Source of the DNA: Candidatus Poribacteria bacterium
Lineage (GTDB): Bacteria > Poribacteria > WGA-4E > WGA-3G
DNA: 64,000 bases
Direction of reading: 5' to 3'
Assembly: GCA_022826805.1 (NCBI GenBank)
Contig: JAJDUH010000044.1
Location: 203,327 to 267,326 of the forward strand
Part shown: positions 44,222-53,435 of the stretch, piece by piece
Position numbering within the stretch: the stretch's first letter is position 1
Layout: the number at the start of each line of letters is the position of its first letter
The notes under the pieces: model-generated
Database searches by the model: none
What the model saw: the letters and a program-made list of their open reading frames with translations, nothing else
Told to the model about the DNA's origin: nothing
Translations under genes and position numbers: made by a program

Positions 44222-44824
44222 ATGTTTGTTTCAGACGAAGACTTAATGATGAAATGCCGTAAAGGTGATATGAGTGCGTTTGAGCTGCTGGTACGACGCT
44301 ACCAAAATCCGTTGATTAACTACATTCACCGCACTGTCAACGACTATCACCGCGCCGAAGATCTCTCTCAAGAAACGTTTCTACGGGTCTTTAAGAGCGC
44401 AAGCCGTTACGAACCTACAGCGTCGTTCAAAAGCTGGCTTTACACTATCGCCACCAACTTGTGTCGAAACGAGGTGCGGAATCGATCGCGTCGGAATACA
44501 TACTACCTTGAAGACCTCGTTGAGGAAGGTGAAGACGTCTATCATACAGATATGATGCGAGATACGCGCCACATGCCGGATGTCCTGTTAGAGAAAAAGG
44601 AACAGCGGCAAATTATACGCAAAGCACTCGCACAATTACCAGAAAATCAGCGTGTGGCACTAACGCTCGTCACTTACCAAGATTTGCGCTACGAAGAGGT
44701 CTCAGAAATTCTCGGATGCTCGGTAGGTGCTGTAAAAGCATTGATCCATCGCGCTAGGCAAAAAATGAAAAAACTCCTCATCAAAGCGGGAATAGGGGCG
44801 GAAAACATCAATGCCAAAATATAG
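44222..44824 (+). CDS. ECF-type RNA polymerase sigma factor
   Basis: 200 residues. Region 2: FELLVRRYQNPLINYIHRTVNDYHRAEDLSQETFLRVF, with YHRAEDLSQETF the core-binding and -10 recognition part. Region 4: LAQLPENQRVALTLVTYQDLRYEEVSEILGCSVGAVKALIHRAR, the helix-turn-helix for -35. AAGGGG precedes the ATG. It overlaps the anti-sigma gene by 14 bases, the usual ECF/anti-sigma arrangement. Its target promoters are unknown. Confidence 0.92.
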   Translation: MFVSDEDLMMKCRKGDMSAFELLVRRYQNPLINYIHRTVNDYHRAEDLSQETFLRVFKSASRYEPTASFKSWLYTIATNLCRNEVRNRSRRNTYYLEDLVEEGEDVYHTDMMRDTRHMPDVLLEKKEQRQIIRKALAQLPENQRVALTLVTYQDLRYEEVSEILGCSVGAVKALIHRARQKMKKLLIKAGIGAENINAKI

Positions 44825-45467
44825 ACACACCGAATTCCCAAATTTATACAACGCAGAATGCGAAGCAGAAATTGCGAGTGCCGATGAGCTGTCAGCCTAC
44901 ATTGATAAAGAATTGCCGACCTGGAAACGTTACCTCATCAAGCAGCACCTAAAAAAATGCCAGACCTGCACCGATTACGTACAGCGGTTGCAAATAACCG
45001 ACAAATTCCTACGCCAAAGTGGAGAGGTAGAGACCTCCGCTGACTTCTTAGCAAGCGTCATGGCACGTGCGTCAGAGATGACGCAACACCAGCGACAGCA
45101 AGAGTCGTTCTGGTCACGTGTCGCGCGATATATGGTATCGGGGTTAGAAATCTCTGCTACAAGATGGAGGCGACACACCTCAATATTGGCGGGCAAACTT
45201 CGCCATAATATTCAGACGCGCAGCCCAATTTACATATTTGCCTTGACCCTCTGTGTCTTCACAATGGTGGGTGTGACGCTCTATCCAACTCGTAGCGACA
45301 GAAATGTAAAGCAAAGACAAATTTTGCCCGTGTGGGCAAAATTTAGACAATCGGCGCACGCATGGAAGAAATCAGATGACTTGCACGGCGAAAAGTTAAT
45401 ATCATTTGAAGTCATCCGCCCTGAACCGCCTAAGCGCTTACTTACGACTACCTTTCAGCAAAAGTAA
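44811..45467 (+). CDS. Zinc-finger anti-sigma factor
   Basis: 218 residues. The N-terminal module ADELSAYIDKELP...IKQHLKKCQTCTDYV is the HxxxCxxC anti-sigma zinc domain, which holds the sigma factor. A single membrane helix near residues 140-165 (YIFALTLCVFTMVGVTLY) places the ~50-residue C-terminus outside. A perfect 11-bp-stem palindrome lies in frame within the external tail. Overlaps the sigma gene by 14 bases. Confidence 0.85.
   Translation: MPKYRHTEFPNLYNAECEAEIASADELSAYIDKELPTWKRYLIKQHLKKCQTCTDYVQRLQITDKFLRQSGEVETSADFLASVMARASEMTQHQRQQESFWSRVARYMVSGLEISATRWRRHTSILAGKLRHNIQTRSPIYIFALTLCVFTMVGVTLYPTRSDRNVKQRQILPVWAKFRQSAHAWKKSDDLHGEKLISFEVIRPEPPKRLLTTTFQQK
45303..45345. repeat. AAGACAAATT hairpin repeat inserted inside the anti-sigma gene
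   Basis: AATGTAAAGCAAAGACAAAT leads into the hairpin AAATTTTGCCC-GTGT-GGGCAAAATTT (45319-45344), perfect 11-bp arms. The repeat is translated in frame as NVKQRQILPVWAKFR. Related intergenic copies lie at 17285 and 39948. Confidence 0.6.
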
Positions 45468-45514
45468 CTGGGTAGTTGACAAATTGCGTTCATTACCCAC
45501 TGGCGACCCAAAAA

Positions 45515-47284
45515 ATGAAATCAGTAACTCGGAAAGCGTTATTATTTTCGTTTATATTCCATCTCTTCTTTTTTCTCACGGCGTTCTATGTCGCGGTGCA
45601 GAACCAGCCGATAATGTCGGAGAAGGCAAACTTCGCGGTAGATCTGATCTCAGTGGAAAATACGGTCAAACCGAAACCAGCCCTGAAAAAGGCTGCCCCC
45701 CGTTTTCGCGCGCCCACACGTGAATTAGTGCCGCAGGTCAGCAGTGGTGAGTCCGTCCCATCTCTGGCAGCTCCTGTCTCAGTCACGACTGAAACGCCGC
45801 GTCCTGCTTTAGGTCGTAGTCTGCAACCTGAACTTGGAACAGAAGAACTTGCAGAATCGCTTGACCTGTCGAAGGAGAACTTACGCGATGTTAGCACCAC
45901 TACCCGCACACTTCAAGACATTAAAGGAAGTTTGTCGAAAACGGAAGCCGCAAGTCCCGCTGGAAACACAACAGGCAATGCGAAGCGTCCAGGCCCACCG
46001 AGAATTCAGCGCACACCAGAGATAGCGCCCATCAAAATAATTGAAGAAGAGGTAAGTCTTACCCCTGCACAATTGGCAGAGATTCGCGAAAAACGGAAGA
46101 CTCTACCACATGTTTCGTTTCCAAGGCTTATGCAAAAACTTGCGCGGGAGATTGTCGAAACAAGCGACGGGGGTCCCATTGATGTCGTCTTCGTTATCGA
46201 CGCCAGCGGCAGTATGCGCGACAATATCAAAGCCGTCGTCGAACATCTCAAGGAGATGGTAGACGTATACAAAACCTCCAAAATAGACTACGCTCTCGGT
46301 GTAACAGAATTCTGGGCACAGAAAAACCGAAACAGAATCAGAGTTGTCCAACTAACAAAGAGTTTCATAACATACAAACGTACGCTTCAAGAAATTACTG
46401 TCCACCAAGACGAAAATGCCCTGGACGCTATTGTGCAGACTGTTAAAGAACTCCGATTCCGCGCCACATCTAAAAGGCACTTTATTCTCGTCACAGATGA
46501 ACCTTTAACAAGCCGCGAAGGGTTAGAAGTAGAAGAGGCAATCGCCTATTGCCGAGAGTTTGGTATCTATGTGAACGTCCTCGGACTTCCTATCGATGAA
46601 CACCAGAACCTCGCTGCTGCAACGGGCGGCAAGTGGCATGTCATTCCTGAAGAACGACAACCCCAGATAGCACAGCGAACCATCGTAAAAAAAACTCAAC
46701 GAAGCAAAGTGCAATCCCTCCGTCACGCACAATGGGCAAATGTCACAAAAGTCGGCGATGCTGCGCTGCTACTGAGTGGCAAGACTCCAGTTGACGTTGT
46801 TCTGTTTGTTGATAGTAGCAAAAGTATGGACAAAAAACTGCCACATTTCTTGCAGCAACTCGATCGCATCGTCCGTGATTGGGATAATGCCCTCATAGAC
46901 TATCAGATAGGTGTAGTGCGTTTTCGGTCGCGGGCATCTGTGAATATAGTGAACGTTTTTAATCCACCACAGACGCTCAAACAGATTCGGAAAATCGTTG
47001 AACTGCCGTGCCAAGAAGATGAAATGTTATTAGACGCTGTTGCAGAGGGATTGCGGCGGTTGAAACTCCGTCCGAATGCCCAACCGTATTTTATTTTGAT
47101 TACAGATGAACCTGCAGCCGGCGAATACTCGCCACTTGCGATTATTCAAATGTTACAGCAGAAGCACATTCTCGTCAGTGTCGTTGGCACTTACGACGAT
47201 TTCCAACAACAGGTAGCGAACAAAACAGGTGGCATCTGGGTGCCTATCCCAGAAGGACACACAACAAAAAATTTGTATTGGTAA
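45515..47284 (+). CDS. Membrane protein with two VWA domains and TonB-like N-terminus
   Basis: 589 residues from the ATG at 45515 (an upstream in-frame TTG at 45476 is less likely). The N-terminus ALLFSFIFHLFFFLTAFYVA is a single membrane helix after a short charged stub, as in TonB-type anchors. A ~170-residue Pro/Ser/Thr-rich linker follows. VWA 1: VDVVFVIDASGSMRDN (about 218); VWA 2: VDVVLFVDSSKSMDKK (about 428), both with MIDAS DxSxS, the second reading DSSKS. ILVTDEP and ILITDEP close each domain. It follows the sigma/anti-sigma genes by 47 bases and likely belongs to the same unit. Confidence 0.8.
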   Translation: MKSVTRKALLFSFIFHLFFFLTAFYVAVQNQPIMSEKANFAVDLISVENTVKPKPALKKAAPRFRAPTRELVPQVSSGESVPSLAAPVSVTTETPRPALGRSLQPELGTEELAESLDLSKENLRDVSTTTRTLQDIKGSLSKTEAASPAGNTTGNAKRPGPPRIQRTPEIAPIKIIEEEVSLTPAQLAEIREKRKTLPHVSFPRLMQKLAREIVETSDGGPIDVVFVIDASGSMRDNIKAVVEHLKEMVDVYKTSKIDYALGVTEFWAQKNRNRIRVVQLTKSFITYKRTLQEITVHQDENALDAIVQTVKELRFRATSKRHFILVTDEPLTSREGLEVEEAIAYCREFGIYVNVLGLPIDEHQNLAAATGGKWHVIPEERQPQIAQRTIVKKTQRSKVQSLRHAQWANVTKVGDAALLLSGKTPVDVVLFVDSSKSMDKKLPHFLQQLDRIVRDWDNALIDYQIGVVRFRSRASVNIVNVFNPPQTLKQIRKIVELPCQEDEMLLDAVAEGLRRLKLRPNAQPYFILITDEPAAGEYSPLAIIQMLQQKHILVSVVGTYDDFQQQVANKTGGIWVPIPEGHTTKNLYW

Positions 47285-47338
47285 AAATTTTTTAATTATT
47301 AAATATAGGCGTTGCGTCCGTTGTCCGCAACGATCTAA

Positions 47339-47384
47339 AATTGTTAAGAACCCTGCTTAGGTTTAAAAAGGTTCCTTAACAATT
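47339..47384. repeat. Long inverted repeat ahead of purN
   Basis: AATTGTTAAGAACC (47339-47352) pairs with GGTTCCTTAACAATT (47370-47384) with one bulged base. The only TTG start candidate of purN at 47383 sits in the right arm. Could be an RNA switch, an attenuator or a repeat. Confidence 0.45.
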
Positions 47385-48039
47385 GGACATCTGCCCTGAC
47401 AACGGAAGGGCAGCTCAGGAGCAATCGTTTAAAAAATTGAAAATTGCAGTCCTCGTTTCAGGGAGTGGCACTAATCTCCAAACCCTGATTGAGCAACTAC
47501 ATCAAGATGGCACAAGTGGTATTGACATCGCAGTTGTGATTAGCGACCGAAAGAATGCCTACGCGCTCACACGCGCAGAACGCGCCGGTATACCGACGCA
47601 TGTTGTTAGAACCCAAGATTATGAGAATCGCGTCGATTTTGACGCAGAAATTTCAAGGCTTATTGAACAGTATGCCGCAGAACTGATTGTTCTGGCAGGC
47701 TTTATGAAACTTTTCCAACCCCCTTTCGTTCAAAAATACCAGAATCGCATTATTAACGTCCATCCAACCCTTTTACCGGCATTTCCAGGTGCCCACCCCG
47801 TCGCTGATACATTGGCATACGGTGTAAAAATCGCAGGTGTCACCGTTCATTTTGTTGACGAAGGTGTTGACTCCGGTCCCATCATTGCCCAAGCGGCTGT
47901 CCCCGTTTTGGATACGGACGATGAGGAGCGTTTACACAACCGTATCCAAGTCGAAGAACACAAACTCTACCCCGAAGTGATTAAGTGGTACGCACAAGGG
48001 AAACTGAAGGTCAAAGGACGGAAAGTAATAGTGGAGTAG
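47383..48039 (+). CDS. purN: Phosphoribosylglycinamide formyltransferase (PurN)
   Basis: About 200-218 residues. KIAVLVSGSGTNLQTLIEQL is the PurN start, IINVHPTLLPAFPGAHP has the catalytic His, and GVTVHFVDEGVDSGPIIAQ has the catalytic Asp. It transfers a formyl group from 10-formyl-THF to glycinamide ribonucleotide, the third step of purine synthesis. The start is uncertain: the TTG at 47383 lies in a hairpin, while a TTG at 47437 before KIAVLVSG fits family length but has AGGAG 15 bases away. No other pur gene is near. Confidence 0.9.
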   Translation: MDICPDNGRAAQEQSFKKLKIAVLVSGSGTNLQTLIEQLHQDGTSGIDIAVVISDRKNAYALTRAERAGIPTHVVRTQDYENRVDFDAEISRLIEQYAAELIVLAGFMKLFQPPFVQKYQNRIINVHPTLLPAFPGAHPVADTLAYGVKIAGVTVHFVDEGVDSGPIIAQAAVPVLDTDDEERLHNRIQVEEHKLYPEVIKWYAQGKLKVKGRKVIVE

Positions 48040-48040
48040 T

Positions 48041-48130
48041 CGGTTGTCAGTTGTCAGTTATCAGTTAAGAAGTGGCTTGGGTAAGTCAAAATCTCTTTAA
48101 CCGACGACCGAAAGCTGATAACCAACCAGC
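48041..48130. repeat. GGTTGTCAGTT inverted repeat
   Basis: Begins GGTTGTCAGTTGTCAGTTATCAG and ends CTGATAACCAACC, giving imperfect inverted ends about 90 bases apart. A partial relative, GGTTGTCAGTTAACAG, lies at 31059 before the small transglutaminase gene. Confidence 0.5.
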
Positions 48131-48136
48131 CAAAAA

Positions 48137-49060
48137 ATGTTAGCAATCTCAACAATGTGGAACGCCTTGAAACAGTCAGACGGTGCTGCGCTGTTCGATG
48201 AACTCAAAGATCTCGGTTTTGAAAAACTCGAACTTAGCAGACATCTTACACTGGATCAGGTCGCGCAACTCAAGCCGTACCTCAATGTAAATCCCCCCTG
48301 CTCCATCCACAACTTTTGTCCTATCCTCCCCGGAACATCACAGACAGATGCAGCGCGGGACAAAGTTTCACTTTCCAGTCTCAATGCAGACGAACGTAAA
48401 GAGGCAGTCAGACGCACCATTCAAACGATGGAGCTTGCCGTTGAATTGGAAACGCCAATCGTAGTTTTACACCTCGGCGAAGTCGATACCTACGATCGCT
48501 CATACTTGATGGTTGATCTTTACAATTACGGTGAGCGTGAGTTTGAAGCCTTTCACCAGAAGGTAACAGAAGCCACCGAATGGCGCAAGCGAAAAGAAGA
48601 TAAGCATCGGGATGCAGTCTTACGGAGTCTTGACGAACTCAACGAACGTGCCTTGCGGATGGAGCTCTGTATCGCCATCGAAAATCGTCCGCATTACTAC
48701 CAAATTCCGAATTTTGACGAAGTCGAACTATTTTTTGAAGAATTTTACGGAAGCCCCATGCGCTACTGGCACGACATTGGTCATGCCGCCCGGCAGGAGA
48801 AACTCGGCGTATGCTGGGCAGACAAATGGCTTGAGCAATATAAGAAATATCTCGTCGGTGTGAATCTGCATGACCTACAAGGTCTTGAAGCGTATCATCC
48901 TCCGGGGATCGGGGATCTGGCGTGGGACGATATATTCGCGAAAATACCTGCAGATGTCCTGAAGGTATTGGAAATCCGTCCTTGCGAAGCAGAACCGGTG
49001 ATAGAGGCACGAGAATTATGCGAATCCTTATCGCAATCCAATGAGCCACTCGATGTTTAG
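48137..49060 (+). CDS. Sugar-phosphate isomerase/epimerase-like (xylose isomerase-like TIM barrel)
   Basis: 307 residues. The TIM-barrel AP-endonuclease-2-like fold is seen in FDELKDLGFEKLELSRHLTL, TPIVVLHLGEVDTYD, ERALRMELCIAIENRPHYYQ, MRYWHDIGHAARQ and LVGVNLHDLQGLEAYHPPGIGDL, with Glu/His/Asp metal ligands spread on strand ends. Likely an isomerase/epimerase or hydrolase on a sugar or inositol derivative. It overlaps the next gene by 20 bases. Confidence 0.78.
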   Translation: MLAISTMWNALKQSDGAALFDELKDLGFEKLELSRHLTLDQVAQLKPYLNVNPPCSIHNFCPILPGTSQTDAARDKVSLSSLNADERKEAVRRTIQTMELAVELETPIVVLHLGEVDTYDRSYLMVDLYNYGEREFEAFHQKVTEATEWRKRKEDKHRDAVLRSLDELNERALRMELCIAIENRPHYYQIPNFDEVELFFEEFYGSPMRYWHDIGHAARQEKLGVCWADKWLEQYKKYLVGVNLHDLQGLEAYHPPGIGDLAWDDIFAKIPADVLKVLEIRPCEAEPVIEARELCESLSQSNEPLDV

Positions 49061-49424
49061 AGAAACGCCACAGGCTACTTACTTTTTCACGCAAGCTGAA
49101 CACAATATTCTCAAAGCCCTGTGCGCGTATATGGTCGGAACCTCAAATGGCGCAGAATTGGACATATCGATTATTACGATAGACGCGTTCGTTCAGCAGT
49201 TGCCTAAACCTTTACGGTCGCGGATTCGTTTTGGAATCCACCTATTTCAATGGGGTCCGCCTCTTTTCATTCGGAAATTGTGTCTTTTTACACAACTTGA
49301 GTCGCGCGATGCGGTGAGATACATAGAGGGTTGGGCGCGGAGCCGCCTTAGAATCCGCCGTCAACTCTTCCGCGGTTTACGTGACATCGCCTTCCTCGGC
49401 TACTACAGCGACAAACAAAAATAG
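49041..49424 (+). CDS. Small GMC-oxidoreductase-partner-like protein
   Basis: 127 residues starting MSHSMFRETPQATYFFTQAEHN, with QLPKPLRSRIRFGIHLFQW and RDAVRYIEGWARSRLRIRRQLFRGLRDIAFLGYYSD. The layout (Leu-rich start, LP at mid, then a W..SR..RRQ.F..L motif) resembles the small subunit-like region that precedes GMC alcohol oxidases or gluconate-2-dehydrogenase subunit 3. No GMC enzyme follows: the next gene is convergent. Overlaps the isomerase gene by 20 bases. Confidence 0.55.
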   Translation: MSHSMFRETPQATYFFTQAEHNILKALCAYMVGTSNGAELDISIITIDAFVQQLPKPLRSRIRFGIHLFQWGPPLFIRKLCLFTQLESRDAVRYIEGWARSRLRIRRQLFRGLRDIAFLGYYSDKQK

Positions 49425-49444
49425 GCGCGCTTAGAAAGCGCGCC
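49415..49444 (-). terminator. Terminator of the 49461-53363 gene
   Basis: Perfect GGCGCGCTT-AGA-AAGCGCGCC stem (49424-49444). On the minus strand it is followed by TATTTTTGTTTG, placing the T-run just after the stop of the minus-strand gene. It also overlaps the stop of the convergent + strand gene. Confidence 0.6.
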
Positions 49445-49460
49445 TACCTCTGCATCACAT

Positions 49461-52400
49461 CTATTTCCGTATTAACATTTTGCGGGTAGCAGCGAAATCG
49501 CCAGCAGTAAGTGTATAGAAATAGACACCACTCGCGACCGACTCACCTACCTCATTTTTTCCGTCCCAATACACTGCGCGACTCCGATGCTGATAGATGC
49601 CAGCAGGCTGATGCCCTAACGCCAGCGTCCGAACCAACACACCACTCGCAGCATAGATATGAACCGTGACCTTGGCTGCTTCAGCGAGCTGATACGGTAT
49701 CCATGTCTCCGGGTTGAATGGATTCGGATAGTTGTGGAGCAAAGCGGTCTGGTCGGGAAGCAACACAGGTGCGGCAGGCGTATTACCTCCCACAATAATT
49801 GTAAACTCCAGCGGCGTCGCTCGAATTTTTTCTCCTCGACGAGAACCCGCTTGGAAGTTATCCACCCTCAATCGGCTTTCCCCATTGGCGGTAGCTGTGA
49901 ATCTTATTGAGAGCAACGTCCCTTGCCTGTCCATATCGCCTTTGGAGAGTTGCACAGTTCTCACACCGGTAATCTTACCGGCGGCGTTATTAATCGTGCC
50001 TTCCGCAAAGAAAGTGTCCCCGCCATCCTGCTTCAAGAAATCGCCCTCGCTCACACTGAGTGCTGTTAAGACTACAGGGTTAAACACAATATCAGTTTGC
50101 AAGCCTGCCAAATCGTCAATGTTTTCCGTTTTCAGATGCACAGTGAACGTATCTCCAACATTAATTTCTGGTACATCCGTAGAAAATAAAAAATTAACAC
50201 TCGGCTGGAACACTTCATATTTCGCATCCCGTGCGAATCCAAAGAAGCCACTAAACCCACCATGCCCGTGGTTGTCAAGTGCGACTAATAAGACATTTCT
50301 CCCCTGTTTTAGGGTGACAGGGAAAAAGTCCTGGTAATCATCAGCTCCCCGTGCAACAAACGCTCTGTGAACCTCCTCACCGTTGAGCCAAACTTTAACA
50401 GCATCATCACTACCGACGAACATTGTTGTCTGCTGTTCTTCCGGTGAATCCAAAACAACTGAACCGTAGACGATATGATCGTATATCTCCTCACGGGTTC
50501 CCCAACCGAGGGCAGCCGTCATTCGGTTTATGTTATCACCACCGGAAGCAGAGAGCCGATGCAGCGTCCATTTACTCTTTCCGACAGCCTTTCCTTCCTT
50601 CGCACCGTTGGTAGATACTTTTAACTCCGTTGCTGCGTCGTTGGTCGCCAGTGCCAAGAAATCTACATCGTCCTCAAGCCGTGTCCCGGGGACTATCGCC
50701 CACAACCAAGGTCCTGTTACCTTCGGACCTCCAGTGGGGAAACCCGGATTGCCTTCCATACGGACAAAAGTCTTCTCGGGTAATCCATCCAAAGGCGAAA
50801 AATCGGATATGGCGTTGTTCCGAAGGTCAAGTCGATCCAAATTTTTGAATCCAGCGAGGGATGACACGTCGGATATAAGATTGTTTTCAAGATACAGCAC
50901 TTCCAAGTCTGTCAACTGCGCGAGCGCTGATGGATCGGATATGAGGTTGGCATCAAGGTTTAGGGTCTCCAAATTTTTCAGTGCCACCAACGGGGAAACG
51001 TCTGAGATCAAGTTATCAACTAATTCTAACCACTGTAGTTGTGTGAGTTCCGCCAACGGTGAAAGGTCTGAGATAGCGGTGCCGCGGATCTCCAGTCGTC
51101 TCAGTGCTCTTAACCCTTTTAGAGACGGAATCTTTGTCACAGACCTATCATTACCAAACTCTATCCACCGCAGTCTCGGTAACCTCGACAAGGGGGAGAA
51201 ATCTGAGACAGGTGTGCTCCACGCAGCTACGCCTTCCAAACTGACCAAACTTGCGAGAGCGGATAGGTCGGATACAGGATTGCCGCTAATTCCTATCCCA
51301 TTCAGTTTTATCAAATCTTTCAGGGGCGATAAATCAGTGATTGCGTTCTCCTCAAGCCCCAGCCAATCCACATTAGTTAATTCAGCAAGTGGAGATACGT
51401 CGGTTATTCTGTTTCCGCGCAATTTAATGTTATTCAGCCGTATTAATCCCGCCAAGGGGGAGAGGTCAGATATAGAATTGCGACGGAATTCTATCCGCTC
51501 CAGCCTTGTTGCATGCTCCAGCCCTGTCAAATCGGTTATACCTCTTTCATCAGCATCAATACGGGTCAACCTTGCTATGTCCGCCACTGTAATCGAGTCA
51601 CCAGGTCCTTTACCGAGTGTTTCTGCAATCACGGCGCGCAAGTTTGTATCTGGAATCGGACCGTTTGGTGGCGGTGGCGGAGGTGGTGGCGGAGGTGGAG
51701 GTGGTGGCGGTAACCCACAATGATTATCGTACACGCACGCAACCATATCTGAAAAGTTAGAATCCCAAACATCACGCTTCACGTTACCACCACTTAGCAG
51801 ACCCGTCAAGCCTAAGTTCTGTAAACTCGGATTCCCGCGAATCTTTTCGAGAAACGTAGCCGTCTCCATGCCGATCGCAGCCGCAGCTTGAGACGCATCA
51901 AGAGGTTCCTGAAACGCTTCATAGAAACGATGCACAGGTTCAATACCGCCAAATACACTACCCGTCAGCTCAAGTGCTTCCCGGTAACGTTGCGTATCTT
52001 TACTGACCCAGCCATCCATCACACCTTTTTCTACATACAGACGCAAGGCGTGATCTTTATCAAAACCCGGATCCACCGCCTGCTCTATCACAGAACGAAC
52101 GCCATCTTCAAACTCCTTCATTCCCTCCGTGTGGCAACCGATACACGACAAGCCATTACGCACCGCAGGATCACTCGCCGCAGGATTCGAAACTATATCC
52201 GTTGGCGCAACATCTATACGATTCCCTAACGCATCAGAGATATAGTATGCCTGTAAACCGTTGGGAAGATTGAAGATAACTTCGCCGCCATCGCGCTGAA
52301 ACGACAACGGATGCGTGAAGATATTTTTCGGACCAACGCTACTCGCAAAGTCATGGCTCTTCCAATACGCTCCATAACTGGATGTATGACGCTCCACAAC

Positions 52401-53363
52401 GCGGTTGTTCACTGAGACCCCTGAGTCGTTAGTCCCCGCACGCCAGACGCGAACACCCGGCGCACTCTGGATATTTCGGGCAACATCTATACCCAATTCT
52501 CTCTCGAGTTCTCGTTCTGTTTCAGGAAGATCCAGGATATCGTGGTAGAGGGGTGGGAGTGAAGCAGTTGCGAGAAACCAATCGGCATGAACAACAGGCA
52601 CTTGGCAGTCCATCGATTGACGCAAGTTCGTCAATCTCGCGAGTAGCCCGGCTTGGGTCGTGGCATCGAACTCAATAGTGTAGGGATATACCTCCTCAAT
52701 TCGCGTCCATGCGTCCCGCGTATCCCATTCATAGGCGCGCAGGTCAATATAAAAGATCGTCTCTCCTGCCTTATCAATGGGTTGAGGATTAATAATCTGA
52801 TCACTCCAGGAGAGACTATTGACGAGTTTTGAAAGGGCAACGCGATAGGCGCGAAGTGCCTCTGGTCCCTCGCCTGCGTTATAGAGATGTGTCATTGTAA
52901 AATAGCGGGCGGAGGGACGATCAAACGGATCAAGCGTTGACAGATGCGTCTCAATGGCAGTGAACATCGTCTCGGTTGTAATGAAATTAACATCGGGTGG
53001 TGGAGGTTCCCAACTTGGCGCACCTATGGCAATCCATTGTCGAATCGTCTCAATCGCTTGGGGCGAAAGTTGTCCTCCTAAGGGCATCCGTTTTGCAGGA
53101 TCGACTTCATTAAGGCGTGTATAGAGTTCAGACTCAATAGGTACCCTCGGAACAACTGCGCCCGAATTAATCAAACCTGCTGCGGATTCAATAACGATTT
53201 CTTCTGTAAAGGCACCATGAGGACCGTGGCAGTTGAGGCAACTTTGTTGAAAGATGGCATACGCCTGTTGTGCGAGGTCTACTTGGGCATCTGCTGTTCC
53301 AAATCCGAATCCGATGAGTGTTAAAACAACTAAAGTAAGGTATCTGTTGGTTTTCATCATCAT
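49461..53363 (-). CDS. Giant surface protein: cytochrome-c-like, LRR, cohesin-like, C-terminal sorting domain
   Basis: 1300 residues. Signal peptide YLTLVVLTLIGFGFGTADA. CxxCH haem sites at about 41 (CLNCH) and 405 (CIGCH). A proline run of about 15 residues near 550-565 (microsatellite-like GGT/GGC/GGA codons) leads to about 13 leucine-rich units of LSPL.G type (e.g. ISDLSPLAGLIRLNNIKLRG), then a sheet domain with DDAVKVWLNGEEVHRAF, and a cohesin-like domain near 1060-1190 (VGDTFTVHLKTENIDDLAGL). The end LLHNYPNPFNPETWIPYQLA ... GVYFYTLTAGDFAATRKML is a T9SS-like or FlgD-like C-terminal domain. Likely exported and possibly redox-active. AGGAG precedes the triple ATG. Confidence 0.75.
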   Translation of the reverse strand: MMMKTNRYLTLVVLTLIGFGFGTADAQVDLAQQAYAIFQQSCLNCHGPHGAFTEEIVIESAAGLINSGAVVPRVPIESELYTRLNEVDPAKRMPLGGQLSPQAIETIRQWIAIGAPSWEPPPPDVNFITTETMFTAIETHLSTLDPFDRPSARYFTMTHLYNAGEGPEALRAYRVALSKLVNSLSWSDQIINPQPIDKAGETIFYIDLRAYEWDTRDAWTRIEEVYPYTIEFDATTQAGLLARLTNLRQSMDCQVPVVHADWFLATASLPPLYHDILDLPETERELERELGIDVARNIQSAPGVRVWRAGTNDSGVSVNNRVVERHTSSYGAYWKSHDFASSVGPKNIFTHPLSFQRDGGEVIFNLPNGLQAYYISDALGNRIDVAPTDIVSNPAASDPAVRNGLSCIGCHTEGMKEFEDGVRSVIEQAVDPGFDKDHALRLYVEKGVMDGWVSKDTQRYREALELTGSVFGGIEPVHRFYEAFQEPLDASQAAAAIGMETATFLEKIRGNPSLQNLGLTGLLSGGNVKRDVWDSNFSDMVACVYDNHCGLPPPPPPPPPPPPPPPNGPIPDTNLRAVIAETLGKGPGDSITVADIARLTRIDADERGITDLTGLEHATRLERIEFRRNSISDLSPLAGLIRLNNIKLRGNRITDVSPLAELTNVDWLGLEENAITDLSPLKDLIKLNGIGISGNPVSDLSALASLVSLEGVAAWSTPVSDFSPLSRLPRLRWIEFGNDRSVTKIPSLKGLRALRRLEIRGTAISDLSPLAELTQLQWLELVDNLISDVSPLVALKNLETLNLDANLISDPSALAQLTDLEVLYLENNLISDVSSLAGFKNLDRLDLRNNAISDFSPLDGLPEKTFVRMEGNPGFPTGGPKVTGPWLWAIVPGTRLEDDVDFLALATNDAATELKVSTNGAKEGKAVGKSKWTLHRLSASGGDNINRMTAALGWGTREEIYDHIVYGSVVLDSPEEQQTTMFVGSDDAVKVWLNGEEVHRAFVARGADDYQDFFPVTLKQGRNVLLVALDNHGHGGFSGFFGFARDAKYEVFQPSVNFLFSTDVPEINVGDTFTVHLKTENIDDLAGLQTDIVFNPVVLTALSVSEGDFLKQDGGDTFFAEGTINNAAGKITGVRTVQLSKGDMDRQGTLLSIRFTATANGESRLRVDNFQAGSRRGEKIRATPLEFTIIVGGNTPAAPVLLPDQTALLHNYPNPFNPETWIPYQLAEAAKVTVHIYAASGVLVRTLALGHQPAGIYQHRSRAVYWDGKNEVGESVASGVYFYTLTAGDFAATRKMLIRK

Positions 53364-53435
53364 TTTTTCTCCTAATAGATTAGTGCTACATTCTTTTTAA
53401 TGTTGCTATTGGCTGGCTGAATATAAAGATTGCCG

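Noticed and set aside
50530..51723. Long plus-strand frame opposite the LRR protein
   Set aside because: Ser/Lys-rich antisense of the LRR repeats, ending in polyglycine; strand assignment is fixed by the LRR, haem and C-terminal domains on the other strand.
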